NCBI RefSeq assembly: GCF_002776525.5
Contig: NC_045436.1
Coordinates: 161,122,835 to 161,186,834 of the forward strand
From: Piliocolobus tephrosceles
Taxonomy: Eukaryota > Chordata > Mammalia > Primates > Cercopithecidae
Direction: 5' to 3'
DNA length: 64,000 nucleotides
This document shows, piece after piece, positions 1 through 11,155 of the stretch; position 1 is the stretch's first letter; each line of letters begins with the position of its first letter. The notes beneath the pieces were generated by a model. That model was not told where the DNA came from, made no database searches, and worked only from the letters and a program-made list of their open reading frames with translations. Position numbers and translations under genes: made by a program.

Positions 1-394
1 ACTCAGGAAGAAAGGGACCCGAAATTTATGAAGCACCTGTTGTGTGCCCGGCACTGTGCTCAGGACACCCACATATGCATATATGTATTCATTTGACTGC
101 CCCAACAAGCCACACAGCTGTCATTATTCTCCCTCTACAGATTCAGTGTGGAACGCGACAGTGTACTCGCCTGAGATCACAGAGCTAACTAATCAGGTAT
201 CTGTCAGATTCCACCACCCATACTATCACTATTTTAAATTTTACTCAATGTGAGGAGTATTTTCTTACAAATGTATATGCCATGTTCTTTCACCCATGAA
301 TGCCATTTCCTGTGGAAATAAAGATGTAAACAAAGGTTCAAAATGAGACTGTTGGTTACAGCTTGGTTTCTGATGGAGGAAAAAAAATTTTACT
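1..394. other. No recognisable feature
   Basis: AT-leaning single-copy-looking sequence. I see no exon-like open frame, no RNA gene and no repeat that I can name. Confidence 0.5.
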
Positions 395-710
395 TAAACG
401 TCCAATAACAGCAGTTGGTTAAATAAATTTTGGAATACCCATGCAGTAGAATACTCATAGACATTAAAAATGTTATGGTGGTTTATTGCCATAAAAACAT
501 GTTGATGATTTATTATCAAGTGAGAAAAATAAACAGGTTTCAAGCAATATGTAAAATGTTATTTTGGCAAATAAAAACACAGGCGAATATGTGCATATAA
601 AAATTCAAGAGAATATAAAAGTGTATCTTGGAAGAGTAGGATTGTAGGTAATTTTTAATCTTCTTTTGCTTCTCTGTATTTTTAAATATTTTTCTATAAT
701 GAGCTTCCAT
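395..710 (+). repeat. Old L1-type 3' end relic
   Basis: The text resembles the 3' end of old mammalian L1 elements: a phrase equivalent to 'AAATAAATTATGG..ATCCATACAATGGAATAC' (here diverged), then 'CATTAAAAATG' and 'AAGTGAGAAAAAT'. It closes with the 'TTTTTCTATAATGAGC' type ending. Divergence is high and the exact family is not certain. Confidence 0.5.
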
Positions 711-1421
711 CTCTGGAGCACTTTGTTTTTGTTTTTTCTTTATAAGAGTAATTTTCAGAATGATTAGAAAGCTGCTTTCTGGAACATTTTGCTTGAGGGC
801 CCAGAATTTGGAAACGTCTCTATTCTTTTCTAGCCACAACTGAACAGAGAAATAAAAATGCTAGCCAAAAACTCACATTTGGCCGATATTGTTTCTTTTT
901 ATAATTACATTGTCAATCGCTGATTAAAATGTAAGTGCCTGAAAACGGAAAATGTGTCCTTTTTTTCCCTCTTTAATCTATGTCGATACGTGGTACTCAA
1001 CGAATACTCATGATTGATTTCTTTCCTCTACCCCTTTGGGTATTTTTTCTTGTCTTTTTTCCCCCTATTTTATACCAGAAGCTTTTTATCTGAACTTTTT
1101 TTAGGTATAGTTTGTGAGAATTCGGAGAATTTAGACAATATTAAAACTTACTTTTTTTCTTTGAATAAAGAAAGTTTGGGGAGTGAAATGTCCATGTAAG
1201 CAAGATGTGGTGGGAGGGGTATGTTTAACCTACTTGGGAAAATACTTTTGAACTCTGTACAACATCCTTTTGTGCCCAGTTAATTAATGGACTGGTTAGA
1301 AATAATTATAATTCATTGACTTGATTTGGCAGAATTTCTTCCTGGCAGCATTCTGTTTTCTATTAGTTTGTGTTATTCTCAGTATTGAAAGTAACATATC
1401 TTTTCCTTACAAATAAAACAA
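711..1421. other. No recognisable feature
   Basis: AT-rich stretch with short T runs. I recognise no gene, RNA or repeat. Confidence 0.5.
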
Positions 1422-1423
1422 AA

Positions 1424-1577
1424 GCCAGGCATGGTGGCACATGCCTGCGGCTACTCAGGAGGCTAAGGTGGAAGGATCACTTGAGCCCACAAGTTCAAGG
1501 CTGCAGTAAGCCACGATTGTGCCACTGTACGACTCCAGCCTGGGCAACAGAGACCCAGTCTCTCAAAAAACAGCAAC
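1424..1577 (+). mobile_element. Free Alu-type monomer (FLAM/FRAM-like)
   Basis: A single 7SL-like arm runs from GCCAGGCATGGTGGC through 'CTACTCAGGAGGCT' and 'CACTTGAGCCC' to 'CCTGGGCAACAGAGACCC' and a short A-rich tail. There is no second arm. AATAAAAC occurs just before it (1412-1419) and just after it (1578-1585), compatible with a target-site duplication, so it probably inserted as a monomer. Confidence 0.8.
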
Positions 1578-1585
1578 AATAAAAC

Positions 1586-2264
1586 TTTAAAATTAAACTT
1601 TAAAAAAAGCCATAAATATTTATTGACTCAGAACTTCTTCAATAATTTGAGTAGATCCTTCATACTCTTACTTCTAATTTTCAGATTTTTACTGTGTTTT
1701 GTAACCCACTATATCCCTCTTTAAAATAAAACCATGCTTTTAAAAATGCAAAAGGTTTTTCCTTCACTAAAATATACAGCTGTAAAATACAGGACATAAA
1801 TTGAGAAATTAATTATTCTTTCTGAGTTAAAAAAATAACATAAACATGACCAAAGTGTGTAAAAGTAAAAAGTGGAAGTGCGCACCCCAGCCGCCGTGCC
1901 TGTCTCCACGCGCAGGCGCAGATGATTTCTGCTTGTGTACAGCATTCCAAGAGCCGTGTCTACAGGGCTGGGGCTGGGCTTCCTTTCTGATTGAATTGAT
2001 GATGGCTGAATGCGTTCTGACCTCTAATAACCCAGCTTCAGAGTCTTCATGGCCACTTGGTACCAAAACGCCAATTTGATAGAGTTGGCGATTTTCCAGT
2101 TTTGCAAAGTGCTTTTGGTTTTCTGTTTTGTTTTGTTTGCCAAAAAGCAAAGTCTTCAATATTCCATAACAGTATGCTTATCAGGTATTTTCTCCCCTTC
2201 ACTTAATAAAACAAGTATAGCATGGAGGTAACAACTGATATATGAGTACATGAAATCTAAAATA
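1586..2264. other. No recognisable feature
   Basis: I recognise no repeat. The part at 1880-1990 is more GC-rich, with a few CpGs, but has no convincing exon structure. Confidence 0.5.
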
Positions 2265-2476
2265 GTCCTGCCAAAGTTGTGTTGTCTAGTAAAGCAGCCA
2301 GTAACACATGAGGCTATTTAAATTTAAATAATATTTAAAGTCCAGTTCCTCCATTGCACTAACCACATTTCAAGGGCTCAATAACCACATGCAGCCAGTG
2401 GGTACCAGATGGAGAATGCAGATGGAGACCGTTTCTGTTACTGCAGAAAGTTCTATGGGACAGTGCTGCTCTAGAG
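2265..2476. mobile_element. hAT-type nonautonomous DNA transposon relic
   Basis: The segment carries the 'GGCTATTTAAATTTAAAT..' and 'AGTTCCTC..TTGCACTAACCACATTTCAAGGGCTCAATAACCACATG' phrases and ends with 'AGAAAGTTCTATGGGACAGTGCTG'. This arrangement is common to a MER-type hAT element of mammals. I recognise the pattern but cannot name the subfamily, and the left end is eroded. Confidence 0.55.
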
Positions 2477-2611
2477 CCTAATATGAGAAAACCATTAGTA
2501 TAACAACTCCTTCCCAATATAGATATAGATTTCAAGTTTGGGCTACAGACATCTTACACTTCGTGCATTAGCTATAGTGCAGAAAAATAGAGTATCACTG
2601 GAAGAAGGACA

Positions 2612-3530
2612 AAAATATACCCCAGGCAATATGCAAATCAAAACCACAATGAGGTATCATCTTATCCCAGTTAGAATGGCTATTATCAAAAAGACAAAAA
2701 TAACAAATGCTGGCAAGGATGCAGAGGAAGGGAAACTCTTATACAATGTTTGTGAGAATATAAATTAATACAGCCATTTGGAAAACAGTATGGAGGTCTC
2801 TCCAAAAACCAAAGATAAGAATACCATCCAATCTAGAAATTTCACTACTAGGTATTTTTCCAAAGGAAAGGAAATCAGTGTATCCAGGGGATACCTGCAC
2901 CCCCATGCTTACTGCAGCACTACTCTCAATAGCCAACATGTGGAATCAACCTAAGTGTCCATCAATAGATGAATGGATTAAAAATGTGGTGTATATATGT
3001 GCAATGTAATACTATTCAGCCATACAAAAGAATAAAATTCTGTCATTTACAGCAATATGGATGGAGCTGGAGGTAATTATGTTAAGTGAAATCAGTCAGG
3101 CACAGGAAGACAAATGTCACATGTTTTCACTCATGTGGGAGCTGAAAAAGTGAATCACTTGGAGGTAGAGTACAATGTAGTTACTAGAGGCTGGAAAGGG
3201 TGTGTGGGTGGGAGATGAGGAGGAAGAGAAGTTGACTAGTAGGTATAAGCACACAGTTAGGTAGAATGAATAAGTTCTAGTGTTTGAGAGCACAGTAGGG
3301 TAACTACAATTAACAATAATATATTGTTTATTTCAAAATACCTAGAAGAGAAAATTTGAAATAGTCCCAGTACGAAGAAATGATCAATGTTTAAGATGAT
3401 GGATATCCTAAATACTAAATACACTGGTTTGATCATTACGCATTGTTTGTATCAAAACATCACGTGTACCCCATCGATATGTACAAATATTATATATTAA
3501 TAAAAATAATTAAATTTAAAAATATATGTA
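2612..3530 (+). mobile_element. L1 3' end (end of ORF2 plus 3' UTR), old primate/mammalian L1
   Basis: The text follows the end of L1 ORF2: 'ATGCAAATCAAAACCACAATGAGGTATCATCT', then 'GAATGGCTATTATCAAAAAGACAAAAATAACAAATGCTGGCAAGGATG', then the 'TGTCCATCAATAGATGAATGGATTAAA' and 'AATACTATTCAGCCATA' phrases. An L1 3' UTR follows, ending in A/T-rich sequence. The copy is 5'-truncated and frame-broken. The 3' UTR is of the L1MA/L1PB kind as far as I can judge. Confidence 0.9.
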
Positions 3531-3539
3531 TTCTAGACA

Positions 3540-3724
3540 CCTATTCTGGTTACTATTGTTATGAAACAAGTCACCCCAAAACTTAGTACCTTAAAGCAAC
3601 AGCAATCATTTCATGATCTCTTCTGGTTCTGGGAGTGGACCTTGAGACAGTCTTATGATCTTATTATACTCCCCAGAACCAGAAGTCTTATTATCTCTCC
3701 TGGTTCTGGGGAGTAGACTTTGAG
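3540..3724 (+). repeat. Ancient interspersed repeat, 5' part, with a local inverted repeat
   Basis: 'TCTGGTTACTATTGTTATGAAACAAGTCACCCCAAAACTTAGTACCTTAAAGCAAC' matches a common ancient mammalian repeat that I recognise but cannot name. The MaLR LTR that follows probably interrupts it, because related text ('TCTCTGCAGTTGCGAGTTGCAGC..GGCTGGAC') resumes at about 4095-4310. A direct and inverted repeat of a TCTGGTTCTGGG unit occupies 3616-3732. Confidence 0.55.
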
Positions 3725-4083
3725 ATAGTCTTAGGCTATGTCCCCACCTAAGTTTCATCTTGAATTGCAGCTCTCATAATCCCCACATGTCATGGTAGGG
3801 ATCCAGTGGAAGGTAACTGAATCGAGGGATTAGGTCTTTCCCATCCTGTTCTTGTGATGTAAGTCTCACGAGATCTGATGGTTTCACAGAGGGAAGCTCC
3901 CCTATGCATGCTCTCTCTTGTCTGCTGCCACGTAAGACATGCCTTTGCTCCTCCTTTGCCGTCTGCAATGATTGTGAAGCATCCCTAGCCATGGGAAACT
4001 GTGAGTCCATTAAACCTCTTTTTCTTTATAAATTGCCCAGTCTTGGGTATTTCTTCATAGCAGTATGAAAATGGACTAATACA
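3725..4083 (+). mobile_element. MaLR solo LTR (MST/THE1-type)
   Basis: The order is typical of MST/THE1 LTRs: 'GGCTATGTCCCCACCTAAGTTTCATCTTGAATTG', 'GTCTCACGAGATCTGATGGTTT', 'GCCTTTGCTCCTCC', 'GTGAGTCCATTAAACCTCTTTTTCTTTATAAATTGCCCAGTC', then 'GAAAATGGACTAATACA' at the end. No internal MaLR sequence adjoins it, so it is a solitary LTR. The left edge is approximate. Confidence 0.85.
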
Positions 4084-4692
4084 CAGTCATCGCCAAGGAT
4101 CTCTGCAGTTGCGAGTTGCAGCTTGTGGCTGGACTGAGGGTGGCAGGAAGGCTTCCGCCTTCTAGTGTCTGGTGGCTGATGTGGCTGCCACCTGGGACCT
4201 CAGCTGGGGCTTGTCCTGGAGGAAGTGGTGACATCTCTCACGACCTGGCTTGGGAAGTTACATTCTGCATCACACACAGAAGTCCTGGGCCTCCCATATT
4301 CAAGAGGAGCAACACAAGCTCTCCACGGCAGAGAACCTGGGAACTACCGCTGCATGTTCTCAGGAACAAACTGCCCTCCTGGTCACTGACCCTTAGTGCA
4401 GATGGAGCCCCAGCTAGGAATCGATCACATTAAAGAAAAATTCTAATTGCACAGGTTCTGCAGTGCTTTTTCCAGCCAAAGCAAGAATTCTAAGTATTTC
4501 ATACTGTGAATCTCCTTGGCATTATCGTGTAATAGAATCTATGGATTCCTCAGAATAATATTTTCAAGTGCATGAAATAAAAACATAGGATTACAAAGCA
4601 AACCAGTTGTACAGAAACACAGTCATCAAACCACCTAGTTAAATTATAATTTAGCCAGCTCTAGCAGCAGGTCTCATAAATTCTGTAATTTC
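4084..4692. other. Continuation of ancient repeat, then unannotated sequence
   Basis: About 4095-4310 probably continues the ancient repeat split by the MaLR LTR. From 4310 to the Alu I recognise nothing. A moderately GC-rich open frame of about 105 codons (4116-4433) lies over the repeat and has no recognisable family. Confidence 0.4.
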
Positions 4693-4983
4693 TTTTTTTT
4701 TTTTTAAGACAGAGTCTCACTCTGTCACCCAGTCTGGAGTGCAGTGGTGTGATCTTGACTCACTGCAACCTCCACCTCCCGGGTTTAAGCGATTCTCCTG
4801 CCTCAGCCTCCTGAGGAGTTGGGACTACAGACGTATGTTACCATATCTAACTAATTTTTGTATTTTTAGTAGAGATTTTCACCATGTTGGCCAGGCTGGT
4901 CTCAAACTCCTGACCTCGGGTGATATGCCCGCCTCAGCCTCCCAAAGTGCTGGAATTACAGGCGTGAGCCAGCGTGCCCAGCC
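4693..4983 (-). mobile_element. Alu, full length (AluS-like)
   Basis: Antisense Alu beginning with its poly-T and ending at the reversed head 'GCGTGCCCAGCC'. The target-site duplication AAATTCTGTAATTTC (15 bp) is perfect, at 4678-4692 and 4984-4998. Confidence 0.97.
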
Positions 4984-4998
4984 AAATTCTGTAATTTC

Positions 4999-6285
4999 GA
5001 AGGTGTGATGAGCATAAATGATATTTCAAAAAATCCACAACGATAATGATACAATATGAAACAATGTGTGATTTCTAATGATGACAAGTTCGCAAATACT
5101 GCCAATACCACTGTGGTTTGTTGTCTGCATTCATATTTAAAGGAAATGCTGAATTTCAGCTGAAGATCAATGAAACTAAAGATGTGATTTTTTTTCCTCT
5201 CACCTAGGTATGCATTTCTCTGAATCTGCGCTGCTTAGGTGCCCCAGACCTAGAGGTGTAGGTGCTCTTTGGACAGCAGAGCAACCAGGAGTGTAAGATG
5301 GGGTCAGGCCTCGGTACAGGATGGGTAGAGGGCAGGAAGGCAGGAGCTCAACTATGCAGTGTGACAAAGTAACAGGGATATGGATGAGGTGCAGAAGGTT
5401 CCAGAAGGACAGAAATCTGGACACCATGGTTAAAGGTGAGGCCCGAGGGGAAAATTCCCTAGTGAGAAAATTCCTTCTGGCTAGAACGGCCAAGGAAACT
5501 TCAGGCCCTATTGAGATTCCTTATACTTGGTCTTGTCTCCCCACCCCCAGCCAATGGCCTGAAATTACTTATGGCTGCCACACATGAGCCACTTCCCTTT
5601 TTCTGTCAGTCTAGACTCTTCCAGCAGGTACAAGCAGAGTTTCTCTTGCAGCAACTTTCCTGAGCCAGTTAGTCCAGCCCCTTCTATGGAGGCTTGAAGG
5701 AACTAATTAGCTATAGCTGTCTCCTCTGTGCCAAAAAGGGAGTACCAAGAATGAATTGGAGATGAATGTCCAAACATCCGCTTTATTGTTACTGAAATCT
5801 GGATTGAAAGGAACGGCTCAGAGGTAGGCTTCCAACTTCTCCCTGCCTCTCCTGCCACCTACGCACCCCATTCTGAAGCCAGGAACCTGCCGGGGAAGTT
5901 CGAGTCTGTGGAGCACACAGACTGACTTAGGACTGCGCCCTGGCACTGGCCCAAGGAAGGAGGGTGGAGGGGAAGAGAGCAGACAGAGGCAACACACACA
6001 CATTTACTTTAGGATTCTTGACAGGTTTGTTCCTTCCAATCTAGAAGCACAGATCGATGGCCATCACCCACCAAGCGGGTAACTCCCTCCACCTCCAAGC
6101 GGAGGAGTAAGAAGTGTAGCAGGAGGCCAGGAGCGCTTTGGAAAAACTAATAGGGGGTCTCTCTCCAACACCCACATTCTGAACTCTCCTGCACAGGTAT
6201 AAATAATCATCATTGTAATTATTATTGTTACAAAGAGGAGAATCAAGAGGGCTTTTTACCTTGTGATAGGGACTAGATTAAAATT
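4999..6285. other. Unannotated single-copy-looking segment
   Basis: No gene or repeat that I can name. The base composition is mixed, with several moderately GC-rich patches (5220-5480, 5820-5960). Open frames are short and on both strands, with no exon-like conservation visible from one sequence. Confidence 0.5.
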
Positions 6286-6289
6286 TTAA

Positions 6290-6530
6290 TACATAATCTT
6301 TAATTTTCACAACAAACCCTCTATCATAGGAGGTTGAACCACATGAAACAGTAGATGCTGGACCATTTTGACTCACAAAAATGGTAATTTTGTATCCTTC
6401 AACCTAATGATTCCCGTTTCACAGGTGAGGTCACTGAGACTTATAGAAGGTAAGCGACTTGCCAAGGACCTCATAGCTGATAAGTGAACCATCTGGAACT
6501 TGCACTGAGACCTGACTCCAAGACCTGTGG
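6290..6530 (-). mobile_element. MIR SINE relic
   Basis: Reverse-strand MIR wording: 'ACATAATCTTTAATTTTCACAACAAACCCTCTATCAT', later 'GATTCCCGTTTCACAGGTGAGGTCACTGAGAC', 'GGTAAGCGACTTGCCAAGGACCTCATAGCTGATAAGTG', 'CTGACTCCAAGACC'. The middle carries an insertion of about 60 bp. Confidence 0.7.
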
Positions 6531-6639
6531 TTGGAACCATGGCAGTAATTAGGATGGAGGTGCGGTGGCACCGCCCAGAACACACATGGAGGATTGCGGG
6601 GCTCATTTCACAGCACAACAAACACCTACCTTTTCTCTT

Positions 6640-6765
6640 TCAGTCCTGTGCCTGTGCCAGGGATTAAGAATAATGAGATAAATAATATACAGGATCTGCC
6701 TCCAGAGCCACCATGCACATAGTATAGTAGGTGTTCAATAAATATATTTTTGACAGGTTATTTAC
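6640..6765 (+). mobile_element. L2/MIR 3' tail
   Basis: 'CTGTGCCTGTGCCAGGGATTAAGAATAATGAG' followed by 'GCACATAGTATAGTAGGTGTTCAATAAATATATTTTTGA' is the shared 3' tail of L2 and MIR elements. Confidence 0.65.
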
Positions 6766-7396
6766 TGAGGCTCACCTTCTAGGACACAAAGCACAAGGAA
6801 GGCCTGCTTGGTTGGGAGCTGGCCGCAACCTTGCAGTGTCCAGCCCTTTACCATTAATACACACACATTCCCGGAGCTGGCCTGCTTCTTTGTGAAGCGC
6901 CTGATTAAGGACTGAAATCATTACTTAGCCTGCTTCCTGAGGGCGATGAATCTTGGCTGCTCAGAATCCGGCCGGCTTACAGTAGAAATCAGGGCCAGAG
7001 TGGAAGCTGCCTCGGGCCAAGTTGGAGAAATGCTAGAGATTCAGAGGCAGGGGCAATTTCTGATTCCTTTTTGCATTTTTCCTGAGTGTAAATCACCACG
7101 GGATTCTCACCCCTATCCCAAATCACTCCTGGGAAACAGATTTTACTTCAGGTACAACCTGACCCATGGCGGCAGCAGGACCCTCAGGCAGTGAAGTCTT
7201 GCACTCCAGGCTGGGAAGGTGATATGTTCAGCCTTTCGGCACTTCACTCCCCAATTCCCCAGTACTAGGGTCTGGCGAGAGGATCACCCCAGCCTGACAG
7301 TTCTGCCTCCTCAACACTCCTAATTGCTGCTGCCACCACCCAAGCTCAGAGAGAGTAATAATCTCTTTCCCAGATTATTGATCTTTTAAAACTCAG
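6766..7396. other. Unannotated segment
   Basis: No repeat recognised. The sequence is balanced in composition with homeobox-like AT cores (for example 'GCCTGATTAAGGACTGAAATCATTACTTAGCC' at about 6900-6930). An 82-codon open frame at 6946-7194 has no recognisable family. It could be conserved noncoding sequence, but I cannot test that here. Confidence 0.4.
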
Positions 7397-7701
7397 TGCT
7401 GGATGCAGTTGCTCAGGCCTGTAATCCCAGCACTTTGGGAGACTGAGGCGGCCTGATCACTTGAGGCCAGGAGTTCGAGACCAGCCTGGACAACATGGTG
7501 AAACCCCCACCTCTACCAAAAATACAAAAATTCACCTAGTGTGATGGTGAGCACCTGTATTCCCAGTTGCTTGGGAGGCTGAGGCACAAGAGTTGCTTGA
7601 ACCCGGGAGGCAGAGGTTGCAGTGAGCTGAGGTTGCATCACTGCACTCCAGCCTGGGCAACAGTGAGACCCTGTCTCAAAAAAAAGAAAAGAAAAGAAAA
7701 A
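7397..7701 (+). mobile_element. Alu (AluS/J-like)
   Basis: Sense Alu with a diverged head (GCTGGATGCAGTTGCTCAGGCC), both arms, the central A-rich linker and an AAAAGAAAAG tail at about 7678-7701. Confidence 0.95.
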
Positions 7702-7754
7702 CACAACTCTGATTACATGGCTTCAGACTCTTCAAAGTGGTGTCATGCTGACCT

Positions 7755-8160
7755 TAGAATAAAGTCCAGCCTCCCTCACTAGGCCTGTGAAGCTGCCTAC
7801 CTCCTGGCCCCTACCTAACTCCCTTCCTCCTCTCCCTCACACACCCAAGGCTCCGGCCACACCAGACTTCTCTCGTTCCTCAAGTGTGTCATTCTCAGAG
7901 AGCTTCCATACACACTGTTCATCTCACCCGCAGCATCCTCCCTGTCTCCACTCATCTTCGCCCTTGTTTCTTGGGAGACTTTCTCCGATTCTCCTCAAGC
8001 TCCTGTACGACCCTGCACTTCCTTTTTCCTAATACTTTTCCCACACCATTGTACTTCCTTTTTCAATTATCTGCCTCTCCCACTACATCTGGTTGAGTTG
8101 CAATCTGGTTTCAGTAAATACTTGTCGAATGCATAGATGAATAAATGAATAAATAAAAGA
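7755..8160 (+). mobile_element. L2 LINE 3' portion
   Basis: The text follows the L2 3' region: 'CTGCCTACCTCCTGGCCCCTACCTA', pyrimidine-rich 'CTTCCTCCTCTCCC', 'CCACACCAGACTTCTCTCGTTCCTC', and the final 'TCAGTAAATACTTGTCGAATGCATAGATGAATAAATGAATAAAT'. It is non-coding here. Confidence 0.75.
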
Positions 8161-8653
8161 GGAAATTAAAGTTCTGTGCTCCAGAATATGTAGCCAGTTT
8201 TGGACCTGAGAGAACTTTAGTTCTGGAAGACAGACATACAGACCCCAGGCGCCAACTGGCACACATATATCTGGGCAGTTCCAAAACCCCATGGAAGTCT
8301 CAGCACCTGAGGCCACAGTGTGTCAGGGGTGGACTCTAGAAGTCCAATATAGGGCAGTGGCTGTGAATTAGGATTCATTCTTCATCCCACAGATTTAATC
8401 CCATTCAACAACACCAGGTCTAAGTCCAATAAAAGATGCCATACAACTTCTGGATTTGCTTTTATTATTCATCTCAAATATGAAAAAAATTAATTTTCCC
8501 CCAAACTTGAAATGGACCGAGGATTTCTTGATTTCTGGGCTGCCCAGATGAACACTGCCTGGGAGCAGCCTTCCTTATGGACAGTTTTGCTTTAACAGCG
8601 TCTTGCTGCTGTGTCCTCAAGGACAGGGGCCAGGGTTACCTGCAAACCCCTGG
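8161..8653. other. No recognisable feature
   Basis: I see no gene, RNA or named repeat in this interval. Confidence 0.5.
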
Positions 8654-9080
8654 TGTATTAGGCTGTTCTTGTATTGCTATAAAGAAATACCTGAGGCTGG
8701 GTAATTTATAAAGAAAGGAAGTTAAATTGGCTCATAGTTCTGCAGGCTGTACAGGAAGCATGGCATCAACATCACTCAGCTTTTGGGGAGGCTCCAGGGA
8801 GCTTTTAGTCCTGGCAGAAGGCAAAGGGATCGTGCGTGTCCCATGGTAAAAGCAGGAACAAGAAAGAGTGGGGTTGGGGGCAGGTGCCACACACTTTTAA
8901 ACCACCGGATCTTGAGTGAACTCAGAGCAAGTGTTCACTCATCACCAAGAGGATGACCCAAGCCATTCATGAGGGATCTGCCCCCTTGACCCAAACACCT
9001 CCCACCAGGGCTTACCTCCAACATTGGGGATTACAATTCAGCATGAAATTTTGGTGGGGACACAGATCCAAACCATATCA
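8654..9080 (-). mobile_element. MaLR solo LTR (MST/THE1-type), antisense
   Basis: Reverse-complement MaLR LTR from 'TGTATTAGGCTGTTCTTGTATTGCTATAAAGAAATACCTGAGGCTGGGTAATTTATAAAG' to 'GGGGACACAGATCCAAACCATATCA'. The 5-bp target-site duplication CCTGG is perfect (8649-8653 and 9081-9085), which fixes both ends. It carries a few expansions relative to the usual LTR text. Confidence 0.93.
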
Positions 9081-9249
9081 CCTGGTGTGGTGGACACTGT
9101 GATGTGCTGCTTAAGAGTCTCCTTCAGCTGCTGAGAATGCCTCTGGCATGCAGCCGTCAGCTGTCTGCTCGCATCAGGAGCCACCTGAGCAGAGGGGAGC
9201 TGTCTCAACTAGGGTGGCCCACATCTAACGACTGATCAACGTGAGAGTA
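9081..9249. other. Short unannotated gap between two MaLR LTRs
   Basis: About 170 bp separate two oppositely oriented MaLR LTRs. I recognise nothing in it. Confidence 0.5.
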
Positions 9250-9986
9250 TGATGTAGTTTGGATCTGTGTCCCCCACCCAAATCTCATGTTGAATTATAA
9301 ATCCCCAGTGTTGGAGGTGGGGCCTGGTGGGAGGTGATTGGATCATAGGGGTGGTTTCTCATGGTTTAACACCATCTCCCTTGGTGGTGGTGTGGTGAGA
9401 GTGAGTTATCAGGAGATCTGGCTGTTTAAAGGTGTGTAGCATCTCCTGCCTCTCTCTCTTCCTCCTGCACCGGTCATGTGAATTGCCTGCCCTGCCTTCA
9501 CCTTCTGCCATGATTGTACATTTCCTGAGGCCTCCCAAGAAGTTGAGCAGATGCCAGCATCATGCTTTTTGTATAGCCTGAGGAACTGCGAGCCAATTAA
9601 ACCTCTACTTTATAAATTACCCAGTCTCAGTTATTTATTTCTTTCTTTTTTTTTCTTTTCTTTTTTTTTTTTTTTAAACTGAGTTTCACTTTATTCCCTA
9701 GACTAGAGTGCAGTGGCACAATCTCGGCTCACTGCAACCTCCACTTCCTGGGTTCAAGTAATTCTCCTGCCTCAGCCTCCCGAGTAGCTGGGATTACAAG
9801 CACACGCCAACAAGCCTGGCTAATTTTCATATTTAAGTAGAATTAAGGTTTCACCTTGTTGGCCAGGCTGGTGTCGAACTCGTGATCCACTCGCCTCAGC
9901 CTCCCAAAGTGCTAGGATTAAGGGCATGAGCTGCCACACCAGGCCATAGTTATTTCTTTACAGTAGTGCAAGAATGGCCTAATACA
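9250..9986 (+). mobile_element. MaLR LTR (MST/MLT1-type) split by an Alu
   Basis: Sense LTR from 'TGATGTAGTTTGGATCTGTGTCC' to 'GGCCTAATACA'. It contains 'AACTGCGAGCCAATTAAACCTCTACTTTATAAATTACCCAGTCTC' and is interrupted near its 3' end by an antisense Alu. The remaining piece after the Alu is about 40 bp. Confidence 0.88.
9650..9945 (-). mobile_element. Alu inserted in the MaLR LTR
   Basis: Antisense Alu with an interrupted poly-T and a reversed head ending 'CACACCAGGCC'. LTR text 'AGTTATTTATTTCTTT' precedes it and 'AGTTATTTCTTT' follows it, an imperfect target-site duplication. The Alu therefore postdates the LTR. Confidence 0.94.
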
Positions 9987-11141
9987 GGGCTAAATACCCA
10001 GCTCCCTCATCTCAGTTTGCAATAATTTAGAGGAGATATTCTAGCTTCGGGACATGCCTCAGAATTGGCTGAGGTCTCCACTGAGGCTTCATCACAGCTT
10101 AACTTCTCCTTCTGGCCAATCTTGCTTCTTTCCCTTCCTTTTTACAGGCATTGATCCCAAGAGCTCTTCCTAATGAACCACAGGCACATTCTCTCCATCT
10201 CAGAGCAAACTTATAGGAGAAGAGAAGTTCCACCTGGTCAGCAGTTACAACTCTGCTATGCCTCCAGGAAGTCGCAGCAGAAGAGAAGAGGGAGGAAGGA
10301 TGCTGTAGTGTCCTGGTGTTGGAGAGCCTGGGTGGTCCAGCTTACACAGCGTTTCACCTCTTTCCCCTGTTGTCCTCCTGGCCAGGGGGTGCAGGATGGT
10401 TGGGCTCTCTCCCTCCTCTCTTATTATCAAAGTCTAATCTTGGACTGTTTTCTTATGCTTAGAATGAGGGAAATGGACTCAATGGTTTGTAAGCGCTACA
10501 ATTATGGTGCTTTGAACATTTAAAAACACAGTCATGTGCTTTTAAATCTCAAACCCACATATTTCAGAGAGTCCCAATTTATGCAAACGCCAACTAAAGA
10601 ACATTACAATATACTATTTACTTTTTCAATACACTCTATTTTAGTAAATAGATTTATGTCACATCATTGAAGAACATTCAATGAGTGCCCGCCAGATGCA
10701 TCGTATAGCACTTGAAAAATCAGCAATTGTTGAGATGTTGACATGTTTAAATTTGGCTCATATTACATGAAGCAAATGGGAGTGCATAACTTAGATTAGG
10801 AATTACATTCATGCTACATGGCTGTTGTTTCTTCTCCCTCTTCATCTTTTTCTTCTTCTTTCAAGCTGCCAGATGGTGTGGATCAAATTATTCCAGAATG
10901 CAGAGAGCCTGGATTTCTGCAGATGAGCCTAAGAGTCAGTGCCGGCTTGTGCTTCTATCACTGCTGCTCACGGTAGTGTAATCGGCTCCCACCCCAGGAG
11001 TCCCCAGCCAGCCGTACAGCGGAGGTATAAGCGTGGTTCCAGCAACAATCTTCAGTATGCTTTGAGAATTCCGAAATAAAACTTGTATCTCTTTTGCTTA
11101 TTTTCTTAAACTCCTAAAATTTCAGTTTTATTTTTATTCTT
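9987..11141. other. Unannotated segment
   Basis: About 1.15 kb without a repeat that I can name. A 116-codon frame at 10173-10523 has no recognisable domain and antisense frames overlap it, so I do not call it a gene. Confidence 0.5.
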
Positions 11142-11155
11142 AAAAAATGAACTGG

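Noticed and set aside
3774..4010. 78-codon antisense frame
   Set aside because: It is the reverse of a MaLR LTR.
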